Both the position numbers and the translations under genes were made by a program. The notes under the pieces were generated by a model, which was not told the DNA's origin, did not search any database, and worked only from the letters and a program-made list of their open reading frames with translations. This document shows, one piece after another, positions 19,105 through 27,951 of a stretch of 64,000 nucleotides of DNA. Position 1 is the first letter of the stretch, and the number at the start of each line of letters is the position of its first letter. Origin of the DNA: Microbacterium helvum (GTDB lineage: Bacteria > Actinomycetota > Actinomycetes > Actinomycetales > Microbacteriaceae); the NCBI RefSeq assembly GCF_014779795.1, contig NZ_JACXZS010000005.1, positions 62,001 through 126,000 on the forward strand. Direction: 5' to 3'.

Positions 19105-19108
19105 ATCG

Positions 19109-19155
19109 GTCGTCGAGCGGAGCGACGAAGGAGCGAAGACGAAACGTCGCGAGCC
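19109..19155. repeat. REP-like element, degenerate copy
   Basis: A partial relative of the 13511-13652 element: GGTCGTCGAGCGGAGCGACG, then GACGAAACGTCGCGAG. It lies between the icd hairpin and the end of the L,D-transpeptidase gene. Confidence 0.6.
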
Positions 19156-19191
19156 GATCTCTGGACTGCGGGAGGCTTCGATCCAGACGCA

Positions 19192-21303
19192 TCAATAGTG
19201 GACGGAGACCTCGGTGCCGACGCGTGACCAGTCGTAGATGAACTTCGCGGCGTCGTCCCACATGTTGACGCAGCCGTGGCTCTGCGGGTACCCGAGCGAG
19301 GAGCGGAACGCGCTGGCCCCGTGGAACGCGATGTCCGGGTAGAACCAGGTGACCCACGGCACGTCGGGTGTGCAGTAGCTGCCCACGGCGTTCGGGTTAT
19401 AGCAGAGCGCGCCCATGTCGGTGATCTGCGTGAACGCGTAGATCGTGAAGTTCCCCGTCGGGGTGCCGGTGCCGGCGGCGCCCGACGAGATCACGAAGCT
19501 CTGCACGACCTGGTCGTTCTCGAAGAGGGTCGCCTGCTGTGTGCTCAGGTTGACATCGATCCGCCGGGCGAGGGTCGTCGTGGTGAACGGGGCGGCGGTG
19601 ACCGGAAGCTCGAAGACGCCGTCGCCGTCGGCGAGCTGATCGGCGAACGTGGCCGCAAGGCCGTCGGTGCTGTCGAGCGTGCGGCCCTCGACGCCGGTGG
19701 AGACCGGGTTCGGCAGGGCCTTGCCCGCACTGTTCGTCACGACCGTCGCGTTGACGGCCTCACGGTTCACGAGGCCGGGCAGCGTGTCGACGACGCTCTG
19801 GATCTTCTGCTGGTCGACGTCGACGGCGATCGCGCCGTCGGTCCCGGGTCCGACGGTGATCCACGATGCCGCCACCGCGCGGTCCACCGGCACGGTGCGC
19901 TCGTCACCGACGTAGAAGCCGACGTTCGAGAGCACGCCGTTGAGCTTCGTCGCGGTGTCGGCTGCGGTCTCGGTCGAGATCGTCGCGGGGACCTCGATGA
20001 TGACGGGATCGACGCTCACGCGGGTCTTTCCCGCTTCGAAGGCGGACTGCAGAGCCTGCTGCACGGTGGCGACGTCGATGCCGCTGCCGGCGGTCGCGGG
20101 CGTGGAGACGTAGGAGGCCGAGTCGGCGTCGTAAGCGACCGTGGCGTCGACCGGGTCGGTGAACAGCTCCGGGGCCGCGTCGTGCAGCGCCGCGGTCGCC
20201 GCGGCGGTGTCGAGCCGGATCTCGGCGCCTGTCTCGGCGAACCACGCCGTCGGGTTCCACATCGGGTGCTCCGCGAACGCGGCGTCGGCGAGGGCCTGTG
20301 CGTCGACCGATGCGCCCAGATCTGCGCCCGTCAGCTCAGCGTCGCCGCCGTCGCCGGTGAGGACGACCGTCGTCTCGGCCAGCCGCTGCTCGATGGCGCC
20401 GGCGGCCGCGCCGGGAGTCATCCACCCCACGGGAACACCGGCGACCGTCGTGCCCGGGGCGATCAGCACCAGCGACGACACGACGAGCCCCACTACCGCG
20501 ACGCCCGCCGCGATGCCGAGCCACAGGCCGGTGCGCTTCTTGCGGGGCGTGGGTTCGGCCTCGGCCCACGCGTACACCGAACCGTCCGGCCCCGACGGCG
20601 GCGTTGCGGCCGCGGCTTCGGGGATCTCGGGCAGGGCGGGCGCAGCGGTCGGTGCGTCGTCCACGGCGGCAGGCTCGGCGGCGGGGGAGAGGACGGCGGT
20701 CGCGACGGCGACGGTGGCGGCATCGTCGGTGACGGCGGCCGTGCTGTCGTCATCGATCGAGTCGTCCGTGACGACAGCGGCCGCTTCGGCGGCGTCGTCG
20801 TCTTCGCCGACCGTTGCGTCGGTCGCCGGTTCGGCGTCCTCAGACGGGGTGCCGGCGTCCAGCGTGCCCGCGTCCTCGGTCGCTGCGGCCTCGGCAGCAT
20901 CGCCCGCCTCGGCATCGACCGCATCCGCTTCCGGGTCGGCGGACTCGACTGCTTCGTCCTCGCGAGCTGCGGCATCTGCTTCAGCGGTGTCTTCCGCACT
21001 GCCGTTCGCCTCGGCATCGGCGTCATCGCCTGCCTCGGTATCGGCGGTGTCGGCCGCATCCTCAGACTCGGCGACGCCCTCGACGTCGTCCTCGGCCTCG
21101 ATGGGCTCGGCGTCCGTCGGGTCGCCGGCATCCGCGTCAGTCGTTGCCGTCGCGTGCTCGGTCTCTGCCGCGTCGGCCGACGAATCGTCGGCCGGGGAGC
21201 CTTCGGCGCCGGCGTCGGCCGCGCGCTCCGCGGTCTCGTCGATCTCGACGTCGTCCTGTGCGGACGCCTTGTCGGCCTGTGGCTGGGTCGCCAGATCCGT
21301 CAC
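19192..21303 (-). CDS. L,D-transpeptidase (YkuD) with long acidic N-terminal tail
   Basis: A 703-residue cell-wall cross-linking enzyme. Residues 1-265 are almost entirely Ala, Asp, Glu, Thr and Ser, with no fold expected, and should be cytoplasmic. RKKRTG is followed by one membrane helix (about 272-297). Outside, a PG_binding_4-type region (AAGAIEQRLAETTVVL and later FTDPVDATVAYD) precedes the YkuD domain in the last 130 residues, with the conserved HGAS and the catalytic Cys in SHGCVNM. Start is GTG at 21303. The catalytic part is standard for actinobacterial L,D-transpeptidases; the 265-residue acidic tail is much longer than usual and its role is unknown. Confidence 0.92.
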   Translation of the reverse strand: MTDLATQPQADKASAQDDVEIDETAERAADAGAEGSPADDSSADAAETEHATATTDADAGDPTDAEPIEAEDDVEGVAESEDAADTADTEAGDDADAEANGSAEDTAEADAAAREDEAVESADPEADAVDAEAGDAAEAAATEDAGTLDAGTPSEDAEPATDATVGEDDDAAEAAAVVTDDSIDDDSTAAVTDDAATVAVATAVLSPAAEPAAVDDAPTAAPALPEIPEAAAATPPSGPDGSVYAWAEAEPTPRKKRTGLWLGIAAGVAVVGLVVSSLVLIAPGTTVAGVPVGWMTPGAAAGAIEQRLAETTVVLTGDGGDAELTGADLGASVDAQALADAAFAEHPMWNPTAWFAETGAEIRLDTAAATAALHDAAPELFTDPVDATVAYDADSASYVSTPATAGSGIDVATVQQALQSAFEAGKTRVSVDPVIIEVPATISTETAADTATKLNGVLSNVGFYVGDERTVPVDRAVAASWITVGPGTDGAIAVDVDQQKIQSVVDTLPGLVNREAVNATVVTNSAGKALPNPVSTGVEGRTLDSTDGLAATFADQLADGDGVFELPVTAAPFTTTTLARRIDVNLSTQQATLFENDQVVQSFVISSGAAGTGTPTGNFTIYAFTQITDMGALCYNPNAVGSYCTPDVPWVTWFYPDIAFHGASAFRSSLGYPQSHGCVNMWDDAAKFIYDWSRVGTEVSVHY

Positions 21304-21487
21304 GCCTTCACCCCCGAATGTGATTCACGCTTCCCCCAATGGTAAGCGACGCACGCGCGCGCGTGGGTCACGGGCTGATCACGCATGAATCGCCGGTCAC
21401 AGGCTGAAAGCGGTGAGCCCGCAGGCGCCGGTTCGGCGGGCGCGCATCACGGTTTTGTAAACAACCCTCCGAAGATGCCCCGAGGAC

Positions 21488-21523
21488 TTGCGAAAAGTTT
21501 GTTCGTAAGGTCTACTAACAAAC
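21488..21523 (+). promoter_or_regulatory. ROK-gene promoter and operator, leaderless
   Basis: GTTTGTT (21497-21503) and AACAAAC (21517-21523) form an inverted repeat ending directly against the ATG at 21524. TTGCGA (21488-21493) and TACTAA (21513-21518) can serve as -35 and -10, placing the transcript start at the ATG; no RBS is present. The word GTAAGGTCTACTAACAAA (21505-21522) matches 14 of 18 positions with GTAAAGAGTCCTAACAAA (36450-36467) before the GH20 gene. Confidence 0.65.
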
Positions 21524-22726
21524 ATGCCTACTTCGGAAGCGCGACGCGGCCCTTCCATTATCGACACGCCGCAGAGTCCCACCGCGAATGCCCGCGCGTT
21601 CGCCCCTGGTCGCACCCTGCGCCAGGGTGCGAAGGTGCTCCCCGAGCACGCCCGCGGTCACAACCGCTCGCTGGTGCTGCAGACGTTGTTCCACCAGGGA
21701 GCCATGAGCCGCGCCGACCTCTCCCGCGAGACCGGGCTCACCCGCGTCACGATCTCGGACCTCGTCGCCGAGCTCATCGCAGACGGCTTCGTCGCCGAGA
21801 TCGGCGTGCGTGAGGCATCCGGTCCCGGAAAGCCCGCGATCCTCGTCGATCTCGACCACGCCGGGCACCGCATCGTCGGTCTCGACCTGTCGGGCAGCGA
21901 CACGTTCATCGGCGCCGTGCTGACGCTCGACGGCAGCATCGTCGCCCGGCACGAGGTGCCGCTTCCCGCAGACGAGGACGTCGTGACGACCGTCGTCGAC
22001 CTCGCACGCCGGCTCGTGGCCGAGGCGCACGCACCGGTGCTGGGCGTCGGCGTGGGCACCCCCGGTGTGATCGACGACCGCGGTGTGATCCTCACGGCCC
22101 CCAACTTCGGCTGGGCCGGATTCGACCTCGAGGGCGCGCTGCGGAGCGCCCTCGAGCTCCCGGTGCTCGTCGCCAACGACGCCAACGCGGCGGTCCTCGC
22201 CGAGTACACGTTCGGCGGCGCCCCCGATGACGTGCTGCTCGTCAAGGTCGGCCGCGGTGTGGGCTCCGGCCTGCTGCTGGCCGGCCAGCCGATGCGCGGC
22301 AGCCGGTTCGCTGCGGGCGAGATCGGCCACGTGACCGTCGGCACCGACGGCGGTCCGCAGTGCGCGTGCGGGAAGGTGGGATGCCTCGAAGCGTGGCTGT
22401 CCGTTCCGTCGCTCACGAAGCGCCTGGCCGAGGCATCCGATCCCGACGCTCACGAGGGGATCCTCCGCGATGCGGGGGAGCGGCTGGGCATCGCCCTCGC
22501 ACCCGTCGTGGGCACCCTCGACGTCTCGGAGATCGTGCTCTCCGGCCCTGCTGAACTTCTCGGCGGTCCCCTCGCGGACCAGGCCGTCGAGGCTCTCCGC
22601 GCGCGCACGCTCGCGCCGTCCAACGACGACGAAGGCGTGCGGGTGCGGATGACGGAGCAAGGCCAGGACATCGTCCTGCGCGGCGCGGCCGTCATGGTCC
22701 TGTCCGGACAACTGGGGGTGTCCTAG
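21524..22726 (+). CDS. ROK-family transcriptional regulator of amino-sugar genes
   Basis: A 400-residue NagC/Mlc/Rok7B7-like regulator. An N-terminal winged helix (GHNRSLVLQTLFHQGAMSRA, DLSRETGLTRVTISDLVAEL) is joined to a ROK sugar-binding domain with GVGVGTPGVIDD, VANDANAAVLAEY, and the Cys-rich zinc site CACGKVGCLEAW. It should sense a sugar such as GlcNAc or its phosphate. It heads the cluster for the DasABC-like transporter, only 108 bases ahead, and no promoter is obvious in that gap, so read-through is likely. The operator against its own start suggests autoregulation and control of the GH20-nagA pair. Confidence 0.92.
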   Translation: MPTSEARRGPSIIDTPQSPTANARAFAPGRTLRQGAKVLPEHARGHNRSLVLQTLFHQGAMSRADLSRETGLTRVTISDLVAELIADGFVAEIGVREASGPGKPAILVDLDHAGHRIVGLDLSGSDTFIGAVLTLDGSIVARHEVPLPADEDVVTTVVDLARRLVAEAHAPVLGVGVGTPGVIDDRGVILTAPNFGWAGFDLEGALRSALELPVLVANDANAAVLAEYTFGGAPDDVLLVKVGRGVGSGLLLAGQPMRGSRFAAGEIGHVTVGTDGGPQCACGKVGCLEAWLSVPSLTKRLAEASDPDAHEGILRDAGERLGIALAPVVGTLDVSEIVLSGPAELLGGPLADQAVEALRARTLAPSNDDEGVRVRMTEQGQDIVLRGAAVMVLSGQLGVS

Positions 22727-22834
22727 GCCTCGGCCCGGACCCCGCACCCACTCCGTCGGCCTCCGCGTCGCCGGATCCCCCTGGATGGGCCACCCGGCCC
22801 ACCCGAACACCAAGAGAACACGAAGGAACACACC

Positions 22835-24175
22835 ATGAAGAAGACGCTTGGAGCGGTGGCGCTCATCGGCGCCTCGGCACTGGTGCTCGCCGGCTGCGCC
22901 GGCAGCGGCAACGCGGGCGGCGGTTCGACCGACGACGCTTCCGGGTTCGACCCCGAAGGCGCCAAGGGCCAGAACATCACGTTCTGGGTCATGGGCGGCG
23001 ACACTCCCGACGAGCTGCGCCAGTACCTGAAGGACGAGTACAAGGCGGCCACCGGCGGCACGCTCACGATCGAGCAGCAGGACTGGACCGACGCGGTCAC
23101 CAAGCTCGCGAACCAGCTCCCCGACGCCAACAACACCCCGGATGTCACCGAGATCGGCAACACCTGGTCGCCGACCTTCACGACGGCCGGCTCGTTCAGC
23201 GACCTGAGCGACATCTACGACGAGCTGGGCGGCGACGACCTGCTGCAGTCGTTCGTCGACGTGGGCACGGTCGACGGTGCGCAGTACGCGCTGCCGTACT
23301 ACTTCGGCTCGCGCTACATCACCTACCGCAAGGACATCTGGAGCGCCGCGGGCCTCGACCAGCCGAAGACGCTGACCGAGTTCAACGACGACGTGAAGAA
23401 GCTCCGCACCGACAGCCAGTCCGGCTTCTACATCGGCGGCGAGGACTGGCGCAACGGCGTCTCGTGGATCTTCGCGAACGGCGGCGACCTGGCCAAGAAG
23501 GACGGCGACAAGTGGGTCTCGACGCTGAGCGACGAGAAGACCGTCAAGGGCCTCGAGCAGTTCCAGGACCTGTTCCAGAACGCCTCGAACGCGCCGGCCA
23601 CCGAGGACGACAGCACCCCGTGGGTCAACATCAACAACGACAAGAACGGCAACCCGCCGACCGCCGCCACGATCATCGCACCCGGCTGGGCGCACTGGTC
23701 GATCGGTGACTTCGTCGAGGAGAAGACCGGCGACGACGGCAAGGTGACCGAGGTCCGCGAGTGGAACGACGACACGTTCGGCGTCTTCCCGCTGCCCGGC
23801 AACACGGCAGGCGAGGCCGCTCCGGTCTTCGCCGGCGGCTCGAACATCGGCATCTCGGCCAAGAGCAAGAACCAGGCCGGCGCCAAGGAGCTGCTGCGCA
23901 TCATCTTCTCGGACGAGTACCAGCAGATGCTCGGCGAGAACGGCCTGGGCCCGGCGAACACCAAGTTCGTCGACTCGCTCGGTGACGACATCTTCGCCTC
24001 GGCTCTCATCGAGTCGGCCCTGAACTCGAAGCTCACGCCGGCCGCGCCGGGCTGGGCCGCCGTCGAGGGTCAGAAGATCCTCGAGGAGTTCTTCGGCAAG
24101 GTGGCCGCCGGTGGCGACATCGAGGCACTGGCCAAGGAGTACGACGAGAAGATCGACGCCATCATCAACGGCTGA
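22835..24175 (+). CDS. DasA-like amino-sugar-binding lipoprotein
   Basis: A 446-residue SBP family 1 lipoprotein with lipobox LAGCAGSG after an Ala-rich signal peptide. The mature part has ITFWVMGGDTPDELRQYLK and LPYYFGSRYITYRKDIW. The ligand is taken to be N,N'-diacetylchitobiose or GlcNAc oligomers because nagB, nagA, GH20 and a ROK kinase are close by; sequence alone does not prove it. GAAGGAA lies 7 bases before the ATG. It has no evident separate promoter. Confidence 0.9.
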   Translation: MKKTLGAVALIGASALVLAGCAGSGNAGGGSTDDASGFDPEGAKGQNITFWVMGGDTPDELRQYLKDEYKAATGGTLTIEQQDWTDAVTKLANQLPDANNTPDVTEIGNTWSPTFTTAGSFSDLSDIYDELGGDDLLQSFVDVGTVDGAQYALPYYFGSRYITYRKDIWSAAGLDQPKTLTEFNDDVKKLRTDSQSGFYIGGEDWRNGVSWIFANGGDLAKKDGDKWVSTLSDEKTVKGLEQFQDLFQNASNAPATEDDSTPWVNINNDKNGNPPTAATIIAPGWAHWSIGDFVEEKTGDDGKVTEVREWNDDTFGVFPLPGNTAGEAAPVFAGGSNIGISAKSKNQAGAKELLRIIFSDEYQQMLGENGLGPANTKFVDSLGDDIFASALIESALNSKLTPAAPGWAAVEGQKILEEFFGKVAAGGDIEALAKEYDEKIDAIING

Positions 24176-24252
24176 GATCCTCTTGACCTGCCGGGGTCGC
24201 GGGCAGCGCCCGCGACCCCGGTCCCCTGCGAGACCCCCTGAAGGAGGCGGGC

Positions 24253-25233
24253 ATGGCTGTTCCTGCCCCCACCACCGCCCCACTTGATAGCAAGCTCCGC
24301 GGCGGGCACGACCGGAAGCCCGACGAGTCCGTCGGCGCCCGCCGCCGCTCGCCCGTTCCCTACTTCCTGCTGATCCCGGCGATCGCCATCCTGCTGTTCG
24401 GCATGGGCTATCCGGTCGTGTGGCAGGTCATCACGTCCTTCCAGAAGTACGGCGCCCTGCAGCAGCTCGGCGGCAAGCCGCCCGAGTTCGTCGGACTCGA
24501 GAACTACATCGCTGTCGCGACCAGCCCCACCTTCTGGGAGGTGGCGGTGCGCTCGGTGATCTTCTGCATCGTCACCGCGTTCATCACCGTCGTCATCGGC
24601 ATGGCGCTGGCCGTCCTCATGACCCGGGTCTTCGGGTGGGTGCGCATCACGCTCCAGATCGCCCTTCTGCTGGCCTGGGCGATGCCCGTGGTCGCCGCCA
24701 TGACGGTGTGGATCTGGCTCTTCGACCGCCGCCGCGGCGTCGTCAACTACCTTCTCGACCTCATCCCGGGCGTCGACATGAACCAGTACAACTGGATCGG
24801 CGGCGACCCGTTCGTCTTCTTCCTCGTGGCGTCGATCATCGTCACGTGGATGTCGGTGCCGTTCGTGGCGTTCTCGGCCTACGCCGGCCTCACACAGGTC
24901 TCGACCGAGATGGTCGAGGCGAGCCAGCTCGACGGCGCCACCGGCTGGCAGCGCTTCCGGTTCATCGTGCTGCCCATCATCCGTCCGGTGATCATGATCG
25001 TCCTGCTCCTGAACCTCATCTGGGACCTGCGCGTCTTCACGCAGATCACGATGCTGCAGGATGCCGGTTCCAAGACGACCAGCTACGACCTGCTCGGCAC
25101 CTACATCTACAAGATGGGTGTGGCAGGCCTGAACTTCGGTCAGGGCGCCGCGATGGCGATCTTCGTGCTCGCGCTGACGATCGTCCTCAGCTGGTTCTAC
25201 ATCCGCAGTCTCCTGAAGGAGGACCAGGCCTGA
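24253..25233 (+). CDS. Amino-sugar ABC transporter permease, DasB-like
   Basis: A 326-residue CUT1 permease with a basic 35-residue cytoplasmic lead and six membrane helices starting VPYFLLIPAIAILLFGMGYP. The EAA loop reads EMVEASQLDGATGWQRFR. GAAGGAGG precedes the ATG by 5 bases. It overlaps the next permease by one base (TGATG). An ATPase is missing from the cluster; a shared MsiK-type protein is expected elsewhere. Confidence 0.92.
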   Translation: MAVPAPTTAPLDSKLRGGHDRKPDESVGARRRSPVPYFLLIPAIAILLFGMGYPVVWQVITSFQKYGALQQLGGKPPEFVGLENYIAVATSPTFWEVAVRSVIFCIVTAFITVVIGMALAVLMTRVFGWVRITLQIALLLAWAMPVVAAMTVWIWLFDRRRGVVNYLLDLIPGVDMNQYNWIGGDPFVFFLVASIIVTWMSVPFVAFSAYAGLTQVSTEMVEASQLDGATGWQRFRFIVLPIIRPVIMIVLLLNLIWDLRVFTQITMLQDAGSKTTSYDLLGTYIYKMGVAGLNFGQGAAMAIFVLALTIVLSWFYIRSLLKEDQA

Positions 25234-26147
25234 TGTCCGCCTCTGCACAGCTCACGCCCACGCCCACCCGCGTGTCGCGGTCGTCCCAGACCTCCGGCGC
25301 ACCGGCGAACCGGCGGCCCCGCGGCCGCGGCGCCAAGTGGGGGTGGAGCATCCTCGCGATCGTGCTCGCCGTCGCCTGGGTGTTCCCGGTCTACTGGATG
25401 GTCAACTCGTCGATGCTCTCGTCGGCGACGCTCGAGTCCACCACCCCCACGTTCCTCCCCTTCGGCGGCGATTTCAGCAACTTCGGCGCCGTCGTCAACG
25501 CGGAGTTCTTCAGCGCGCTGGGGATCAGCCTCTCGGTGACCCTGATCGCGGTGTTCTGCTGCCTGCTGTTCGCATTCCTGGCGTCGGTCGCGATCAGCCG
25601 CTTCCGCTTCCGCGGGCGCACGACGTTCATCCTCGCGATCCTCATCATCCAGATGCTGCCCGCCGAGGGCCTGTTCATCGCGCAGTACAAGATGATGAGC
25701 GAGCTCGGCTTGCTGTCGAACATCTTCGGTCTGAGCCTCCTCTACATCGCGGCGGTCGTGCCGTTCACGGTGTGGATGCTCCGCGGCTTCGTCGCCGGTG
25801 TCCCGGCCGAACTCGAAGAGGCCGCGATGGTCGACGGGCTCAGCCGCACCCAGGCCTTCATGCGCATCACGCTGCCGCTGCTCGCACCCGGGCTCGTGGC
25901 ATCCGGAGTCTTCGCCTTCCTGCAGTGCTGGAACGAGTTCACGGTCGCGCTGGTGATCATGAACGCCGAGAACCAGACCCTCCCGCTGTGGCTGCGCGGC
26001 TTCGTGCAGCAGAGTTCGACCCAGGCGATCGACTGGGGCGAGGTGATGGCCGCCTCGACCATCGTGGCGATCCCCGTGATCATCTTCTTCGTGATCGTCC
26101 AGGGCCGCATGACCAGTGGTCTCGTCGCGGGTGCGGTCAAGGGCTGA
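25233..26147 (+). CDS. Amino-sugar ABC transporter permease, DasC-like
   Basis: A 304-residue CUT1 permease of the MalG type. After a Thr/Ser/Arg-rich 35-residue lead come six membrane helices (WGWSILAIVLAVAWVFPVYW is the first). The EAA loop is ELEEAAMVDGLSRTQAFMRI, and it ends GAVKG, as the mannan-operon partner also nearly does. The ATG at 25233 uses the last base of the upstream stop; GAAGGAGG inside the upstream gene is its RBS. The longer open frame from 24420 is a shadow. Confidence 0.92.
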   Translation: MSASAQLTPTPTRVSRSSQTSGAPANRRPRGRGAKWGWSILAIVLAVAWVFPVYWMVNSSMLSSATLESTTPTFLPFGGDFSNFGAVVNAEFFSALGISLSVTLIAVFCCLLFAFLASVAISRFRFRGRTTFILAILIIQMLPAEGLFIAQYKMMSELGLLSNIFGLSLLYIAAVVPFTVWMLRGFVAGVPAELEEAAMVDGLSRTQAFMRITLPLLAPGLVASGVFAFLQCWNEFTVALVIMNAENQTLPLWLRGFVQQSSTQAIDWGEVMAASTIVAIPVIIFFVIVQGRMTSGLVAGAVKG

Positions 26148-26190
26148 TGGGCGGGGTCAGAGACGCCGCCTTCCGCGGGGAGGTCGGCCG

Positions 26191-27144
26191 ATGAAGGTCG
26201 GGCTCGACGTCGGCGGCACCAAGACCGATGCGGTGGCGGTCGACGACACCGGCGCGGTCGTCGGCCGGCTCCGCGTGCCCACGGGCTGGGGTCCGGATGC
26301 CGTCGGCCAGACGATCGTGGACGCCGTGCGCGCCCTCGGCGCCGAGGCCGGGGTGGACCTCGCCGCGGTCCGCTCGGTCGGTGTCGGCATCCCGGGACAG
26401 ATCGAGCCCGGCACCGGACGCGTCGTGCACGCGGTGAACCTCGGTGTCGAGTCGCTCGACCTGGTCTCGCTGGTCGCCCCTCAGCTCGGCGTGCCGGTGC
26501 ACGTCGAGAACGACGTGAAGGCGGCCGCGCTCGGTGCGCACGCGCTGCACACGCGGGACGGCGCCGCCGCGCCAGGCTCGATGGCGTACCTCAACCTCGG
26601 CACCGGGATCGCGGCGGGCATCGTGTCGGACGGCGTGCTGTGGCGCGGCGCCCGCGGCACGGCCGGCGAGGTCGGCCACATCTCGGTCGACCCGAACGGG
26701 CCGCTGTGCCGCTGCGGTCAGCGCGGCTGCATCGAGTCGTTCGCGGGCGGCGGCGCCGTCGCCGAACGCTGGGGGCGCAAGTCCGCGCTGCCGGTGCGCG
26801 ACGTGTTCGACGCCGCCGATGCCGGCGACCCCGAGGCGCAGGCGCTGCGCGGCGGACTGGCTCGCGGCGTGGCCGCGGCGATCCGGGTACTGGTGCTGAC
26901 GGCGGACGTCGATATCGTGGTGCTCGGAGGGGGTGTGACGGCGTTGGGCGATCGACTGATGACTGATGTCGCAGCCGAACTGGCGGCCAGCGCAGAAGCG
27001 TCCCCCTTCATGCGCTCGCTGCGCCTGCAGGAGCGGGTCGAGCTGCTGCCGCCGGGTTCGCCGGCCGCCGCTCTCGGCGCCGCGATCGTCGGCGCGCAGG
27101 GCGACACCGCACACGACACCGAGGGTGCCCTGATTCATGGTTGA
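26191..27144 (+). CDS. ROK-family sugar kinase (GlcNAc or glucose kinase)
   Basis: A 317-residue kinase without the winged helix of ROK regulators: it begins straight with the ATP loop KVGLDVGGTKTDAVAVD. The catalytic region shows VHVENDVKAAALGAH, the GTAGEVGHI motif, and the zinc site CRCGQRGCIESFAGG. It should phosphorylate the imported sugar, most simply GlcNAc to GlcNAc-6-P for NagA. GGGGAGG ends 7 bases before the ATG at 26191; the upstream open frame to 26116 lacks a good start. It lies 43 bases after the permease and 11 before nagB. Confidence 0.9.
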   Translation: MKVGLDVGGTKTDAVAVDDTGAVVGRLRVPTGWGPDAVGQTIVDAVRALGAEAGVDLAAVRSVGVGIPGQIEPGTGRVVHAVNLGVESLDLVSLVAPQLGVPVHVENDVKAAALGAHALHTRDGAAAPGSMAYLNLGTGIAAGIVSDGVLWRGARGTAGEVGHISVDPNGPLCRCGQRGCIESFAGGGAVAERWGRKSALPVRDVFDAADAGDPEAQALRGGLARGVAAAIRVLVLTADVDIVVLGGGVTALGDRLMTDVAAELAASAEASPFMRSLRLQERVELLPPGSPAAALGAAIVGAQGDTAHDTEGALIHG

Positions 27145-27155
27145 GGAGCTGTTCC

Positions 27156-27935
27156 ATGGCTGAGATCGTCATCGTCCGCGACAAGGCGGAGGCGGGGGCG
27201 CTCGTCGCCGACCACATCGCCGCTCTCGTGCGCGACAACCCCGAGACCGTCCTCGGTCTCGCGACCGGTTCGACCCCGCTTCCGGTGTACGAGGCACTGC
27301 GCACCCGCCTGGACGGCGTGGACGTGTCGCGCGTGCGCGGGTTCGCCCTCGACGAGTACGTGGGGATCGATCCGGCGCACCCCGAGAGCTACCGCTCCGT
27401 GATCACGCGCGAAGTCGTGGAGCCGCTGGGCCTGAACCCGGCGCTGATCCGCACCCCGGACGGCACGCCCGAGGGCATCGAGCATCACGGCGAGGAGTAC
27501 GACGAGGCCATCCGCGAGGCGGGCGGCATCGACCTGCAGATCCTCGGCATCGGCACCGACGGTCACATCGGCTTCAACGAGCCGGGTTCGTCGTTCGCGT
27601 CGATCACGCGTGTCAAGACGCTCACCGAGCAGACCCGCAAAGACAACGCGCGCTTCTTCGACAGCGTCGACGACGTGCCCATGCACTGCATCACGCAGGG
27701 CCTCGGCACGATTCTGCGCGCGCGTCACCTCGTGCTGCTCGCGTTCGGCGAGGGCAAGGCGGCCGCGGTCGCCGGCGCCGTCGAGGGGCCGCTGTCGGCG
27801 TCTCTTCCCGGTTCGGCGATCCAGCTGCACGCACGTGCCACGGTGGTCGTCGACGAGGCCGCCGCGTCGCAGCTGAAGCGCGCCGACTACTACCGCTACG
27901 CATACGCGAACAAGCCTGACTGGCAGGGAATCTGA
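27156..27935 (+). CDS. nagB: Glucosamine-6-phosphate deaminase
   Basis: A 259-residue cytoplasmic enzyme: glucosamine-6-phosphate to fructose-6-phosphate plus ammonia, the step that feeds amino sugars into glycolysis. Family marks are LGLATGSTPLPVYEAL, FALDEYVGIDPAHPESY, GIGTDGHIGFNEPGSS and LLAFGEGKA. Length matches the family (about 260). GAGGAG (27143-27148) precedes the ATG at 27156. It closes the transporter-kinase operon; NagA, which supplies its substrate, is coded 6 kb away on the other strand. Confidence 0.96.
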   Translation: MAEIVIVRDKAEAGALVADHIAALVRDNPETVLGLATGSTPLPVYEALRTRLDGVDVSRVRGFALDEYVGIDPAHPESYRSVITREVVEPLGLNPALIRTPDGTPEGIEHHGEEYDEAIREAGGIDLQILGIGTDGHIGFNEPGSSFASITRVKTLTEQTRKDNARFFDSVDDVPMHCITQGLGTILRARHLVLLAFGEGKAAAVAGAVEGPLSASLPGSAIQLHARATVVVDEAAASQLKRADYYRYAYANKPDWQGI

Positions 27936-27951
27936 CCCGTATGCTGACGGC

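Noticed and set aside
21515..24283. 922-codon minus-strand open frame
   Set aside because: It runs across two unrelated plus-strand genes (ROK regulator and DasA-like protein) and their gap; no recognisable domain.
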